Shown here: positions 33,880 to 41,500 of the stretch, piece by piece | Position numbering within the stretch: position 1 is the first letter of the stretch | Layout of the letters: every line of letters starts with the position of its first letter | Assembly: GCA_947652115.1 (NCBI GenBank) | Contig: OX393562.1 | Location: 12,586,294-12,650,293, forward strand | DNA: 64,000 nucleotides | Direction: 5' to 3' | Source of the DNA: Blastomussa wellsi | Taxonomy: Eukaryota > Cnidaria > Anthozoa > Scleractinia > Plerogyridae | Position numbers and translations under genes: made by a program | Notes under the pieces: model-generated | The model's database searches: none | Told to the model about the DNA's origin: nothing | Seen by the model: only the letters and a program-made list of their open reading frames with translations

Positions 33880-35130
33880 TTAGTACTGCACATCTTCTAA
33901 CTGCTGCTCTATTATGTTCATCTGCGAGTCACTGATAACAAAGACGTGGCAGTTCACGTTGCCTGAGTTTTTGGCATTCCGCTCGAGTTCAAGCTGGACT
34001 CCATCTTGTGTGTTTACAAGCCGCGTGCCGCTTCCGTGAATTTTTTGACTTTCCATTGAGCGAAGATCTATCAGAAGCCCGAACTTGTTTTCGGTGTAAA
34101 ACTTTTTCAGATTCATGTTCGGTGTTTTGTTTTTTGACTTACCAAAGAAGCGGTAAACTTCACCCCAGATATCCTTTCCTTCGATGCCGTTATTGTAAAT
34201 CATGTTGGGCTTGCCGTTCACCTTAACGGTGACTTTTGTCAGGTCTGGGTTGAAGTACTTTTCTGAATCCCTGATGCCGGCTTCATAAGGCTCAACGAAA
34301 AGGAGAAGAATACCTTTCAGGGACCTTCTCTGCGAGTTCACTCTGAGGTTTATCCTTGTGTCAGTGCCTTTTGAGAAGGTGTGCACAAATGGCCGCTCAA
34401 CATGATCGTAAAGGAATTCCTTACCTGAGGAGTAAACACTTCGCGCTTCGTCCGCCAGAGTCTTGCTACTCATCATTTCGTACTCGAGCTGGATGTTTGT
34501 CAGCTTGTATTTCAGTTTTGTGGGATCAGAGCCTTTGACAACCTGCGAGGCCGGCGCAAGGGTAAGCACAAACATGAGGTCGTGGTAAAGAGCTTTGGGG
34601 TAGAAAACGCCGTGGTCGGTCAGGATCTGGTGGTCCAGTTGGATTCGATATTTTGTTCCGAAAACCGTGTTAAGTGCGTTTTCCGCGCCCACACCCGAGG
34701 TTTTTTTATCCCCCGCATTTGAGCGGATCTTGCAGAGGTCTTCGGACTGAATACCCTCGAGCAGCATGTTGTCCCGCTCCTCCTGTGAGAGGAAAAGGTC
34801 CTCCCAGATCTTGAAAATGTCATACCCCACCGTGTCCTGCAGTATGGTTCCAGCGTACTTAACAGTCAGCCTGTCGACAAGAGCACGGGAGACGTTTTGT
34901 ACGAGGAAGTTGTTGGCGTGCCCTCCAGCCAGGTCGATGTTAAAGAGAAGTGAGATCGAGCCTGGCACGAGGACCTCGTTCTCATTCAGCTTGGGCACGT
35001 AAACATACAACGTCTCGCCGGGGTTGGCTTCGCTGGGATTAAAAGTGATGCGCTTGACCGTGCGCTCGGCTTTCATTCCGCCAAAAATTTTTTCTTGGTT
35101 CGTTGGAGGAAGGTTTGCTTGCACAGACAT
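33880..35130 (-). CDS. Major capsid protein, double-jelly-roll type (probable)
   Basis: 416 residues from ATG 35130 (MSVQANLPPTN), preceded by TTGTATAAAC. The open frame extends upstream to 35250 but there it lies across the divergent acidic gene, so the inner ATG is preferred. Beta-rich sequence with NPSEANPGETLYVYVPKLNE, LVPGSISLLF, HANNFLVQNVSRALVD and QILTDHGVFYPKALY is characteristic of the cnidarian Polinton capsid family. Double-jelly-roll fold is family knowledge, not visible as a motif. It is divergently arranged from the coiled-coil gene, with a 60-bp shared promoter region, and followed by the ATPase. Confidence 0.82.
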   Translation of the reverse strand: MSVQANLPPTNQEKIFGGMKAERTVKRITFNPSEANPGETLYVYVPKLNENEVLVPGSISLLFNIDLAGGHANNFLVQNVSRALVDRLTVKYAGTILQDTVGYDIFKIWEDLFLSQEERDNMLLEGIQSEDLCKIRSNAGDKKTSGVGAENALNTVFGTKYRIQLDHQILTDHGVFYPKALYHDLMFVLTLAPASQVVKGSDPTKLKYKLTNIQLEYEMMSSKTLADEARSVYSSGKEFLYDHVERPFVHTFSKGTDTRINLRVNSQRRSLKGILLLFVEPYEAGIRDSEKYFNPDLTKVTVKVNGKPNMIYNNGIEGKDIWGEVYRFFGKSKNKTPNMNLKKFYTENKFGLLIDLRSMESQKIHGSGTRLVNTQDGVQLELERNAKNSGNVNCHVFVISDSQMNIIEQQLEDVQY

Positions 35131-35190
35131 GTTTATACAACGCCGGACATTTATATTTAAATAAAAATAATTTGAATATATAATTTCGCG
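35131..35190. promoter_or_regulatory. Divergent promoter region, capsid and coiled-coil genes
   Basis: Only 60 bp separate the two start codons. It is AT-rich, with TTGTATAAAC next to the capsid ATG and ATATATAATTTCGCG before the plus-strand ATG. Both genes probably start transcription here. Confidence 0.5.
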
Positions 35191-35328
35191 ATGGCTGAAG
35201 GTGGAGAGTTTGGATACGATGACCCTGATCTTGACCATGATATTGACCACGATGATGACGATGAAGAGGAAACCACCGATGAAAAAACTCCTCTTATCCC
35301 TGGCGCCTCATCCACACCTTGGCGTTAA
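35191..35328 (+). CDS. Acidic N-terminal ORF, 45 residues, ends at in-frame stop
   Basis: Starts at ATG 35191 and ends at TAA 35326-35328. The peptide is strongly acidic in its middle (about residues 11-27, mostly Asp and Glu) and Pro-rich after. The TAA is in the same frame as the following 466-residue gene, whose first ATG is 15 bp further on. The two may be one gene broken by a nonsense mutation, one gene read through the stop, or a short upstream ORF plus reinitiation. Confidence 0.55.
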   Translation: MAEGGEFGYDDPDLDHDIDHDDDDEEETTDEKTPLIPGASSTPWR

Positions 35329-35343
35329 GGTCAAGAGATTGAG

Positions 35344-36744
35344 ATGCAAACAATTTCTCACGAGAAAAGCGGGCTGCCAGATAAATCTTATATTGAAGAA
35401 ACATCTTTTGGTGGAACAAGTGGAAGATATATAACAGATGATGAGATTGAAAGAAGACTGAAAGCTTTAAGAAACGATCATACAGATTTATATTCCTCAG
35501 ATAAAGCTGAAAATAATTATGAAATTTTAACTCAGGAGGGAAAAGATAAAGAAGCAAAACAATTAATAAATATTGTACAAAATGTGGAAATCGAACGTGC
35601 AAAAGAATTAATCAAAGAAAGATATCCAGAAGCAAACATACCTAAATTGGGATTAAGGCTTGCAACTGCCGAAGAAGCAAAAACAAAACCAGGAATTAAA
35701 TTTATGGATATTGTTGCTATTGGTAAAAATGCTGGTCTGATAAAGGTATTTCTTTCAAATGGAGAAGATTTTCAAAGTTCTTTCTTTAAAACGGAATACA
35801 TCAAAAAAGTGCTTGGCCGAAAGGCTTTAGAAATTGATAATGAAAATTTAATAGAAACGAAGAAACAAAGTGATGAACTTGAAAAACAGATGAAAGAAAA
35901 ACAAAAAGAACTGAAACAAAAAGAATCAATGGCAAAAGAATCTGAAAAACTAAAACAACAAATGGAAGAAAAGAGAAACAAAATTAGACAAATTGAACAA
36001 CAGAAAGATGATCTTGAAGATACAAATGAGCCATTGAATATAGAAGAAATTGAAAAACTGAAACAACAGAAAAAAGACCTTGAAAAAGACCATCAAGAAT
36101 TAGCAAAGAAACTTGATCAAACTAGAAAAGCAGCAAAAGATAGCAAAAAATTGCAAGAAGATATTCGGAAGCTCACACAAAAAAATGCCGAATTAAAAGA
36201 AACTGAAGAGAAACTTCAAGAAAAAATTAACACAGAAGATCTTAACGAAAAAAAAGAGCGAAAAGCAGAACTTGAAAACAAAAATAAAGAAGACAAAGCA
36301 ATTATCGATGATGAAAACGCTTCACCTTCTGAAAAAGAGGCTGCCAGGGAGAGAATTGCAGATAGACAAGAGGAGATTGGCAGGTTGGCAACACAAATTG
36401 AAGAAAAAGAAAGAGCCATGCCGCTTCGTGAGCGTGTAAAAGAAATCTTCAAAAAGTACGGCGTGACAGTGACTTCAATCCTTCTTGCCGCAGGTGTCAC
36501 GATTGGTGCTGTCATTGGCGTCATTACCAACGCTTTGAAATCAATGGCCAAAGCTTTGGGAAACGGGTTAAAAGCTATTGCGAAAAAAACAGCCTCCATT
36601 CTTCCGGGACTGCTCGGCTCGATTGTTTCTTTTCTTTTCGCAACTGCTGGTAAGGTCCTCGGTTTTCTGGCAGAACACACATGGCTTTTAATTTTGGCTG
36701 TTGTGGCCTTTTTGGTTGAGAGCTATGCCAAAAAGCAGAGTTAA
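35344..36744 (+). CDS. Coiled-coil protein with C-terminal membrane-active domain
   Basis: 466 residues. The N-terminal 25 residues (SHEKSGLPDKSYIEETSFG) look conserved-type; the middle (about 165-355) is a long Lys/Glu/Gln-rich coiled coil encoded by very A-rich DNA; the C-terminal 100 residues are hydrophobic with Gly/Ala helices (TSILLAAGVTIGAVIG, LLGSIVSFLFATAGKVLG, WLLILAVVAFL). Base composition returns to that of neighbours in this last part. Cnidarian Polintons carry related proteins with this tail, as far as I recall. A virion or membrane-penetration role is plausible, not shown. Ends 23 bp from the convergent 566-residue gene. Confidence 0.7.
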   Translation: MQTISHEKSGLPDKSYIEETSFGGTSGRYITDDEIERRLKALRNDHTDLYSSDKAENNYEILTQEGKDKEAKQLINIVQNVEIERAKELIKERYPEANIPKLGLRLATAEEAKTKPGIKFMDIVAIGKNAGLIKVFLSNGEDFQSSFFKTEYIKKVLGRKALEIDNENLIETKKQSDELEKQMKEKQKELKQKESMAKESEKLKQQMEEKRNKIRQIEQQKDDLEDTNEPLNIEEIEKLKQQKKDLEKDHQELAKKLDQTRKAAKDSKKLQEDIRKLTQKNAELKETEEKLQEKINTEDLNEKKERKAELENKNKEDKAIIDDENASPSEKEAARERIADRQEEIGRLATQIEEKERAMPLRERVKEIFKKYGVTVTSILLAAGVTIGAVIGVITNALKSMAKALGNGLKAIAKKTASILPGLLGSIVSFLFATAGKVLGFLAEHTWLLILAVVAFLVESYAKKQS

Positions 36745-36767
36745 TTTTCTTTGGGAAAACTCAAAAA

Positions 36768-38468
36768 TTAGCGGAATGTCAAAAACAACAAACCTGCAAT
36801 TGCAACCGCGCCAACCATCATTGCAACTTTGTTCGTGTCATGAGAATCACTGCCCGAGCCAGCCGTTGGCACTCGTTCTTCTGTGTGCACTTGCGTTGTT
36901 TGTGTTGACTCTTGTGTTGTCGGTGTTTCAACAGGTTTCAAATCTTTTTTGCTTTCAGCTGTGGCTGCTTTGTGAATTGGATTGGAAGGATGGCTGTTTG
37001 GTGGGTTAATTTTTGATTTTCCGCCATCCATGTGCTGAAGGGCCGCTTTTTTTGTTCTTTTGTTTGCCCCGTCGTTGACCCCCAGCTTCATACCCGGAAT
37101 CGCTTGTTTGAGCTGGTTGTTGTAACCAACCGTGCTTTCTGTGTTGATAACCATGCGGCCTGGCATCAACCAAGCGCCCGGGCACACAGCAAGGTTCAAC
37201 CGCACTTTTGCCTCGTCCACCGCCAGCTGGTAACGCTGCACGCTCTTTGCCAGGTCGGGCATCCTCACTGCGTCTTCAACCAGGACAAGAAACTCGGTCT
37301 GGGCCTCCTTTGCTCTGCCTCCCGCCCCAAGAATGCTGCTGCGGACGTTTACTTGCGCACCCAAGATGCAATACACAAATGCTTCAATCGACTGGTTTAT
37401 TCTCGACAAACCTGCCTGGGTCAAACCTGTTGTGGTTTTTGGTGCGAACCAGTTGAATTGCTCTTCAGCTGCATCATTTCTTATGAAACAAACTGATATT
37501 CCCTTTTCTGACGCCATTGGATCCTCGTCATCGAATTTTGCTTTTGCTGATGGATAGGGAACGTTCAGGATGAAAGGATCGCGGCAATAAATATAAACGC
37601 TTCCTAGCCCGTGGTTCGGGCCAATTGTAAACCGAAAATCGGTTGATGAAGGAACTTTGAACTCAGCACATAATCTTTTATAAGAAGCTTCGTCATATTT
37701 GTTGTTAAACTGACTCCATGTTGGATCACCCGGCAATGCGCTAAAGCTTTGGATACCTCCGAGCTGAAATAGGATGCGTCGAACCGTAAAGTACACGTGA
37801 AAGATGTAAAACGCTCGTACCTGTGGCGGCAGCTTCAGCGTGCTGTCTTTGTCAAATACTTCTCGAGATATTCCGCAGCCTGTTGTCGCGCACCACACTG
37901 CAAAGTTCAGCTGCTGTTCCCAGAAAGACATATCTGGCTTCGCCAGCCATTTTTTCGCGGGCTTTGACGTTTCGAATTTCGGTTGTTCCTTGGTAAATAT
38001 CTCTCTAAACTTTGTTGTAAAATACTGGTCAGGGGTGACATAAATTTTGATTACTTTGTTGAATATTTTTTTCAAACTCGGTGCAGCTTCTTCGAATGGA
38101 ACTGCTGGAACCGCCAGTGAACTTTTTTCTGGGCGTGGCGTCAGTTGGAAAGGAAAACCGCCAACTTCAACCAAACCCAGAGCTCTTTTCATTTCTGCGC
38201 TCCAATATTTGCGATCTGATCCGAATACGCTTTCCAAACTGTCGGGCCCCTCTTTGAAAAATATTTCGGCTGTTGCTGTGTTGTCCGGTGCAAAAAATAC
38301 CTGGGCTTCAAATTTGCTTTTGTCAGCCCTCGGGAAACTTGCAGAAAAAGTCGCCCACGCCTTGGCTTGCGCAAGCTTTGCATTTGTGGAGCTGCCAGCC
38401 TGCGCTCGTTTTTCGAGATAGTCATACGCAACAGAATCTTGTTTGTTTGCGGTTTTCCATATGTTCAT
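36768..38468 (-). CDS. Large Polinton virion-type protein with C-terminal anchor
   Basis: 566 residues from ATG 38468. The body contains CATTGCGISREVF, QVRAFYIFHVYFTVRRILF, GDPTWSQFNNKYDEASYKRL and SINQSIEAFVY-like stretches that I associate with a cnidarian Polinton family of unknown function. After residue about 470 comes a Ser/Thr/Pro/Gln-rich linker and a final hydrophobic anchor (VAMMVGAVAIAGLLFL). The size and anchor suggest a structural or surface protein. It is divergent from the minor capsid gene, with 86 bp between start codons. Confidence 0.7.
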   Translation of the reverse strand: MNIWKTANKQDSVAYDYLEKRAQAGSSTNAKLAQAKAWATFSASFPRADKSKFEAQVFFAPDNTATAEIFFKEGPDSLESVFGSDRKYWSAEMKRALGLVEVGGFPFQLTPRPEKSSLAVPAVPFEEAAPSLKKIFNKVIKIYVTPDQYFTTKFREIFTKEQPKFETSKPAKKWLAKPDMSFWEQQLNFAVWCATTGCGISREVFDKDSTLKLPPQVRAFYIFHVYFTVRRILFQLGGIQSFSALPGDPTWSQFNNKYDEASYKRLCAEFKVPSSTDFRFTIGPNHGLGSVYIYCRDPFILNVPYPSAKAKFDDEDPMASEKGISVCFIRNDAAEEQFNWFAPKTTTGLTQAGLSRINQSIEAFVYCILGAQVNVRSSILGAGGRAKEAQTEFLVLVEDAVRMPDLAKSVQRYQLAVDEAKVRLNLAVCPGAWLMPGRMVINTESTVGYNNQLKQAIPGMKLGVNDGANKRTKKAALQHMDGGKSKINPPNSHPSNPIHKAATAESKKDLKPVETPTTQESTQTTQVHTEERVPTAGSGSDSHDTNKVAMMVGAVAIAGLLFLTFR

Positions 38469-38554
38469 TTTCTTTTTCCCTGTTATTTTTCAATTGAAAA
38501 ATTGCACGGAACAAAAATAAAATAGCTTTCCATTATTTTTGTGTTCAATACAAA
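38469..38554. promoter_or_regulatory. Divergent promoter region, 566-residue and minor capsid genes
   Basis: An 86-bp AT-rich gap between two start codons. It contains AAAATAAAATAG and TTCAATACAAA close to the plus-strand ATG. Probably drives both genes. Confidence 0.45.
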
Positions 38555-39220
38555 ATGGTTGTGCTCACAATCATCGCTCCTTCAAACGACTACACAGTTT
38601 ATTTTCACCAGCCCCTTCAACCAAACTATACCAGACTTTTAAGCTGTTCTCTTTACAATTCTTGGTTTAACATTAAAAAAGTGGGCAGACTTAAATCGAT
38701 AACACATAACAAAACCATCACCTTTTTACCGGGCAATTACACCTTGAAATCTTTAAAAAGTAAAATTGAAAATGATCTTTTGCCGGACAGTGACTCCTTA
38801 AAAGCAGAAATCAACACACCCTATGGTCAAATGGTTGTCTTAAACACAAATTTGGAAGAATTTCAAATTGATGAAAATTTAAGCTCTCTTCTTGGCTTTG
38901 GCGTTGTCGGAAATTTACCAAAATTCTTTTCGTTATTGTATTCAAAAAAACTGAACTCCACTTCAACGTACTTAATCCATTGTGACTTGATTGACAAACA
39001 AGAAAATCAGTTCAATGGAAAACCATCCACCATTCTTGCCAACTTTGATATAAAAGGTGAACCTTGGGAAAAAGTTTTTTATCAGTCAGAGCCACAGCAT
39101 GTTCGTTCCACTTAGAAAAGTCGAGAGGTAAACAGTTTGACTATTTCAGTCAAAGATGAGAATGGTGAACTTTTTGATTTCAATGAGATGCCACTCACTT
39201 TCGTTTTGGAGATAAATTGA
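38555..39220 (+). CDS. Minor (penton-like) capsid protein with in-frame stop
   Basis: The frame from ATG 38555 runs 186 codons to TAG at 39113-39115, then continues open in the same frame for 34 codons to TGA at 39218-39220. The post-stop part is rich in beta-type residues (SLTISVKDENGELFDF) and looks like the last strands of the protein, so the TAG is probably an internal stop. Features such as ITFLPGNYTLKSL and LIHCDLIDKQENQFNGKPS match the Polinton minor capsid (single jelly-roll) family by recall. It would form vertices. Either a recent nonsense mutation or readthrough; the first is simpler. Confidence 0.68.
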
Positions 39221-39271
39221 TTACCTCTTGAATTTCAGACAATTAAAAAAAAAAGCTGTATTTTATAGACA

Positions 39272-39913
39272 ATGTCTTCATCAAACGTATTGCCCAGTGC
39301 TCCTCCGGAGACACCACAAAGCGGATTATATCCTGTTTTACAAACGCCTGAGGCCTTTCGCCTTGGAGAGATAAACGAAATCAAAAAAAAGTTGGCTGAA
39401 GAGGTTGACAAATATAGACTTGTTCGAAAAAAATTTAAACGCGCAAAAACAGCCGTCAACTGGATTTCCGGCGGTCTTGGCGGACTCAGCGCTGTTTTTT
39501 CTAGTGCTGGACTTGCGTCTGCTCTAACAGGGGTCGGGATACCCGTTGCCATCCCTCTTGGTGTTGTTGGTGGTTTATTCTCTGTTGCTTCCTCCGGTTT
39601 GATTCTTGCCGGTAAAAAACTTGACAAAAAAATGTCTAAACACCAGGAAATTGTTACTCTTGGCCTTGCAAAACGTGCGAGTGTTGACAAGCTGGTTTCC
39701 AAGGCTTTAATTGATAATCGAATTAGTGATTCTGAGTTTCGGATTATTCTTTCTGAATTGGAACAGTACAATGAGTTAAAAGAAAAGGTACGAGCAAAGC
39801 TCACAAAAAAACCATCTTTAAGTAAACTGCCTGATGTTGAAAAGATAAAAAAAGAGCTTCAAGAACAGCTTATGAGAAAACTCGCGGCGCCCAGCATTGC
39901 AAATTTGAACTGA
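39272..39913 (+). CDS. Hydrophobic-core helical protein of Polinton, 213 residues
   Basis: Starts at ATG 39272, preceded by TTTTATAGAC. Order: Pro-rich N-terminus (APPETPQSGLYPVL), charged helix (about 32-60), a Gly/Ala/Val-rich hydrophobic hairpin (about 64-112, SGGLGGLSAVFSSAGLASAL), then charged helices with DNRISDSEFRIILSELEQY and a Lys-rich end. Related proteins are frequent in coral Polinton copies. A membrane-active or scaffolding role is possible; unproven. Confidence 0.65.
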   Translation: MSSSNVLPSAPPETPQSGLYPVLQTPEAFRLGEINEIKKKLAEEVDKYRLVRKKFKRAKTAVNWISGGLGGLSAVFSSAGLASALTGVGIPVAIPLGVVGGLFSVASSGLILAGKKLDKKMSKHQEIVTLGLAKRASVDKLVSKALIDNRISDSEFRIILSELEQYNELKEKVRAKLTKKPSLSKLPDVEKIKKELQEQLMRKLAAPSIANLN

Positions 39914-39977
39914 AGTTTGAGGGAAAAACAAAAAAAATATCTTTAAGTATAATTAAAGGTTGACTGCATAACTCAAA

Positions 39978-40163
39978 ATGATCACGATATTTCACATGCT
40001 TTTCGTAATTCTGGAAGAATTTTCCGCTCCCGTTTGGCAGAACGATGTCAGACAGATAACTCAACAAGTTGTTGAGGCGATGCGTGAAGCGGACGAAAAA
40101 AAACATTGTGAAATTTCAGTGAAAGACAGGGCGGCCGATAATATGCCTCTTTCCGTTTTTTAA
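39978..40163 (+). CDS. Small ORF, 61 residues, uncertain
   Basis: ATG at 39978, hydrophobic first 15 residues (MITIFHMLFVILEE), then a charged helix. It fills the gap after the 213-residue gene and overlaps the convergent gene's stop by four bases. No family recognised. Supported only by its fit in the compact layout. Confidence 0.35.
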   Translation: MITIFHMLFVILEEFSAPVWQNDVRQITQQVVEAMREADEKKHCEISVKDRAADNMPLSVF

Positions 40164-40390
40164 ACACAGGTTGCACAAATCAATTTTCCTGAAACTACAA
40201 ACTTTCCCGCAAGACGTAACTTTTGTGATGCGTTGATTTTTTCACAAAATGGGTGCATTCCAATTTCACAATGAACTTCAAAAAAACCCAGATCCCATCT
40301 CTCTTTTATCTTGATTGTAATTAATTCTTTCAATATCATCTCACGAATTTCGGGTGGGAGGTTTTTGACAAGAACATCGGCTGCTGACAT
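40160..40390 (-). CDS. Cys-containing protein, paralogue 2 (76 residues)
   Basis: From ATG 40390. Residues LPPEIREMILKELITIK and LGFFEVHCEI match the neighbouring gene at 40472-40837 (LPAELREMILKEFISIK, LGFSEVHYEI), so the two are tandem paralogues. The LPxExREMIL stretch is F-box-like, but too short to call. The C-terminal Cys-rich part is truncated here (ends LICATCV). The DNA around the start (ATATACGCGAAAATGTCAGC) still resembles the inverted-repeat start region, so the duplication included it. Confidence 0.55.
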   Translation of the reverse strand: MSAADVLVKNLPPEIREMILKELITIKIKERWDLGFFEVHCEIGMHPFCEKINASQKLRLAGKFVVSGKLICATCV

Positions 40391-40471
40391 TTTCGCGTAT
40401 ATTTCAAAAAATTTTTTCACGCTTTCTTTTTAAAATTATTTTCAAAGTTGATCCGGTCAGATGACCTCATA

Positions 40472-40837
40472 TCAAACGTATTTCAAAAATTTCTCGACAA
40501 CGCCGAATTCTTCTAAGTCTTCGATTTCGTACACAGGGTACCCGAGAAAATGATTCTTTTTGTTTTTTGCACACAGGCAACACCAATTACTTTTCCCACA
40601 TCTGCCATCACATTTCCCGCAAGCCGTGATTTTGGTGATTTGTTTATTTTTTTTACAATAGGGGAGCGAGAAAATTTCATAATGAACTTCAGAAAAACCA
40701 AGGTCCAATTTCTCTTTTGTCTTGATGGAAATAAATTCTTTCAATATCATCTCACGAAGCTCGGCTGGGAGGTTTTGAATTGCCTCTGTTATCGAGCCGT
40801 CGTGCAGTACATCGTTTGAATAGTCAGCTGCGGCCAT
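40472..40837 (-). CDS. Cys-rich zinc-binding-type protein starting in right TIR
   Basis: 121 residues from ATG 40837. The first 11 residues (MAAADYSNDVL) are encoded by the right inverted repeat and are identical to the start of the polymerase. The rest holds LPAELREMILKEFISIK, then a Cys-rich cluster (CGKCDGRCGKSNWCCLCAKN, about 72-91) likely to bind zinc, and an acidic end. Function unknown; position at the element end and a shared promoter with the polymerase suggest early expression. Confidence 0.65.
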   Translation of the reverse strand: MAAADYSNDVLHDGSITEAIQNLPAELREMILKEFISIKTKEKLDLGFSEVHYEIFSLPYCKKNKQITKITACGKCDGRCGKSNWCCLCAKNKKNHFLGYPVYEIEDLEEFGVVEKFLKYV

Positions 40838-41107
40838 GTTCGCGTATATGGATGCGCGCACACTTCTTCAAATGGAAAATAATTCTGGCACACTTTGTGC
40901 AAAATATGCAAGAGTGGTTCTGGCACACTTTTGTGAACGCATGTGCAAAATTGGTGTTTTTCCCACACACATAGAAAGGAGTGGTTTTGGACACACCGGG
41001 GTTAAAATTTGTTGACGATGCAAACACTGCGACAAATTTGGAGCCGTGTTTGCATCGTCAACAAATTTTAACCCCGGTGTGCCAAAACCACTCCTTTCTA
41101 TGTGTGT
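40803..41107 (-). repeat. Polinton right terminal inverted repeat
   Basis: Inverted copy of 25270-25574, 305 bp, two mismatches, both in the terminal palindrome. The palindrome spans 40965-41107. The start codon of the Cys-rich gene (40837) lies in the inner part. Confidence 0.95.
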
Positions 41108-41113
41108 TAAAGG
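41108..41113. repeat. Target-site duplication, right (TAAAGG)
   Basis: Matches 25264-25269 exactly and abuts the right end of the element. Confidence 0.85.
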
Positions 41114-41300
41114 TAATTTAATAGCATATGCTGAGGTTGACGTATAGGTGAACCTAGTTTGAAAGAGTATAAACGTTAACAAGTTCATTGCATCTCTGAC
41201 TGCTGATTGTTAGTGAACAAACGCACAGTGACTGCTATTAGACCTGTTGCATAGCGACGTCTCTATATGATCAGAGTAAGCCAGTTCTATGTACCTATCG

Positions 41301-41500
41301 NNNNNNNNNNNNNNNNNNNNNNNNNNNNNNNNNNNNNNNNNNNNNNNNNNNNNNNNNNNNNNNNNNNNNNNNNNNNNNNNNNNNNNNNNNNNNNNNNNNN
41401 NNNNNNNNNNNNNNNNNNNNNNNNNNNNNNNNNNNNNNNNNNNNNNNNNNNNNNNNNNNNNNNNNNNNNNNNNNNNNNNNNNNNNNNNNNNNNNNNNNNN
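41301..41500. other. Assembly gap (200 Ns)
   Basis: Exactly 200 unknown bases, a usual scaffold placeholder, about 190 bp past the Polinton. True gap length is unknown. Confidence 0.98.

Larger units (their letters stand above)
25270..41107. mobile_element. Complete Maverick/Polinton (adintovirus-like) element
   Basis: The 15,838-bp unit is bounded by 305-bp inverted repeats and a 6-bp target duplication. It encodes family-B polymerase, RVE integrase, packaging ATPase, major and minor capsid candidates and about twelve smaller proteins, packed with gaps mostly under 100 bp. Length and gene set match animal Mavericks. The two repeats differ at two positions only, so the insertion looks recent. 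Two structural genes contain in-frame stops, and no maturation protease is visible. It lies about 3.7 kb upstream of the STARD7-like start codon. Confidence 0.95.

Noticed and set aside
25270..41107. Adeno-like or large DNA virus integration rather than a Polinton
   Set aside because: RVE integrase, 6-bp target duplication, size and inverted repeats together are diagnostic for Maverick/Polinton; adintovirus is the viral name for the same group.
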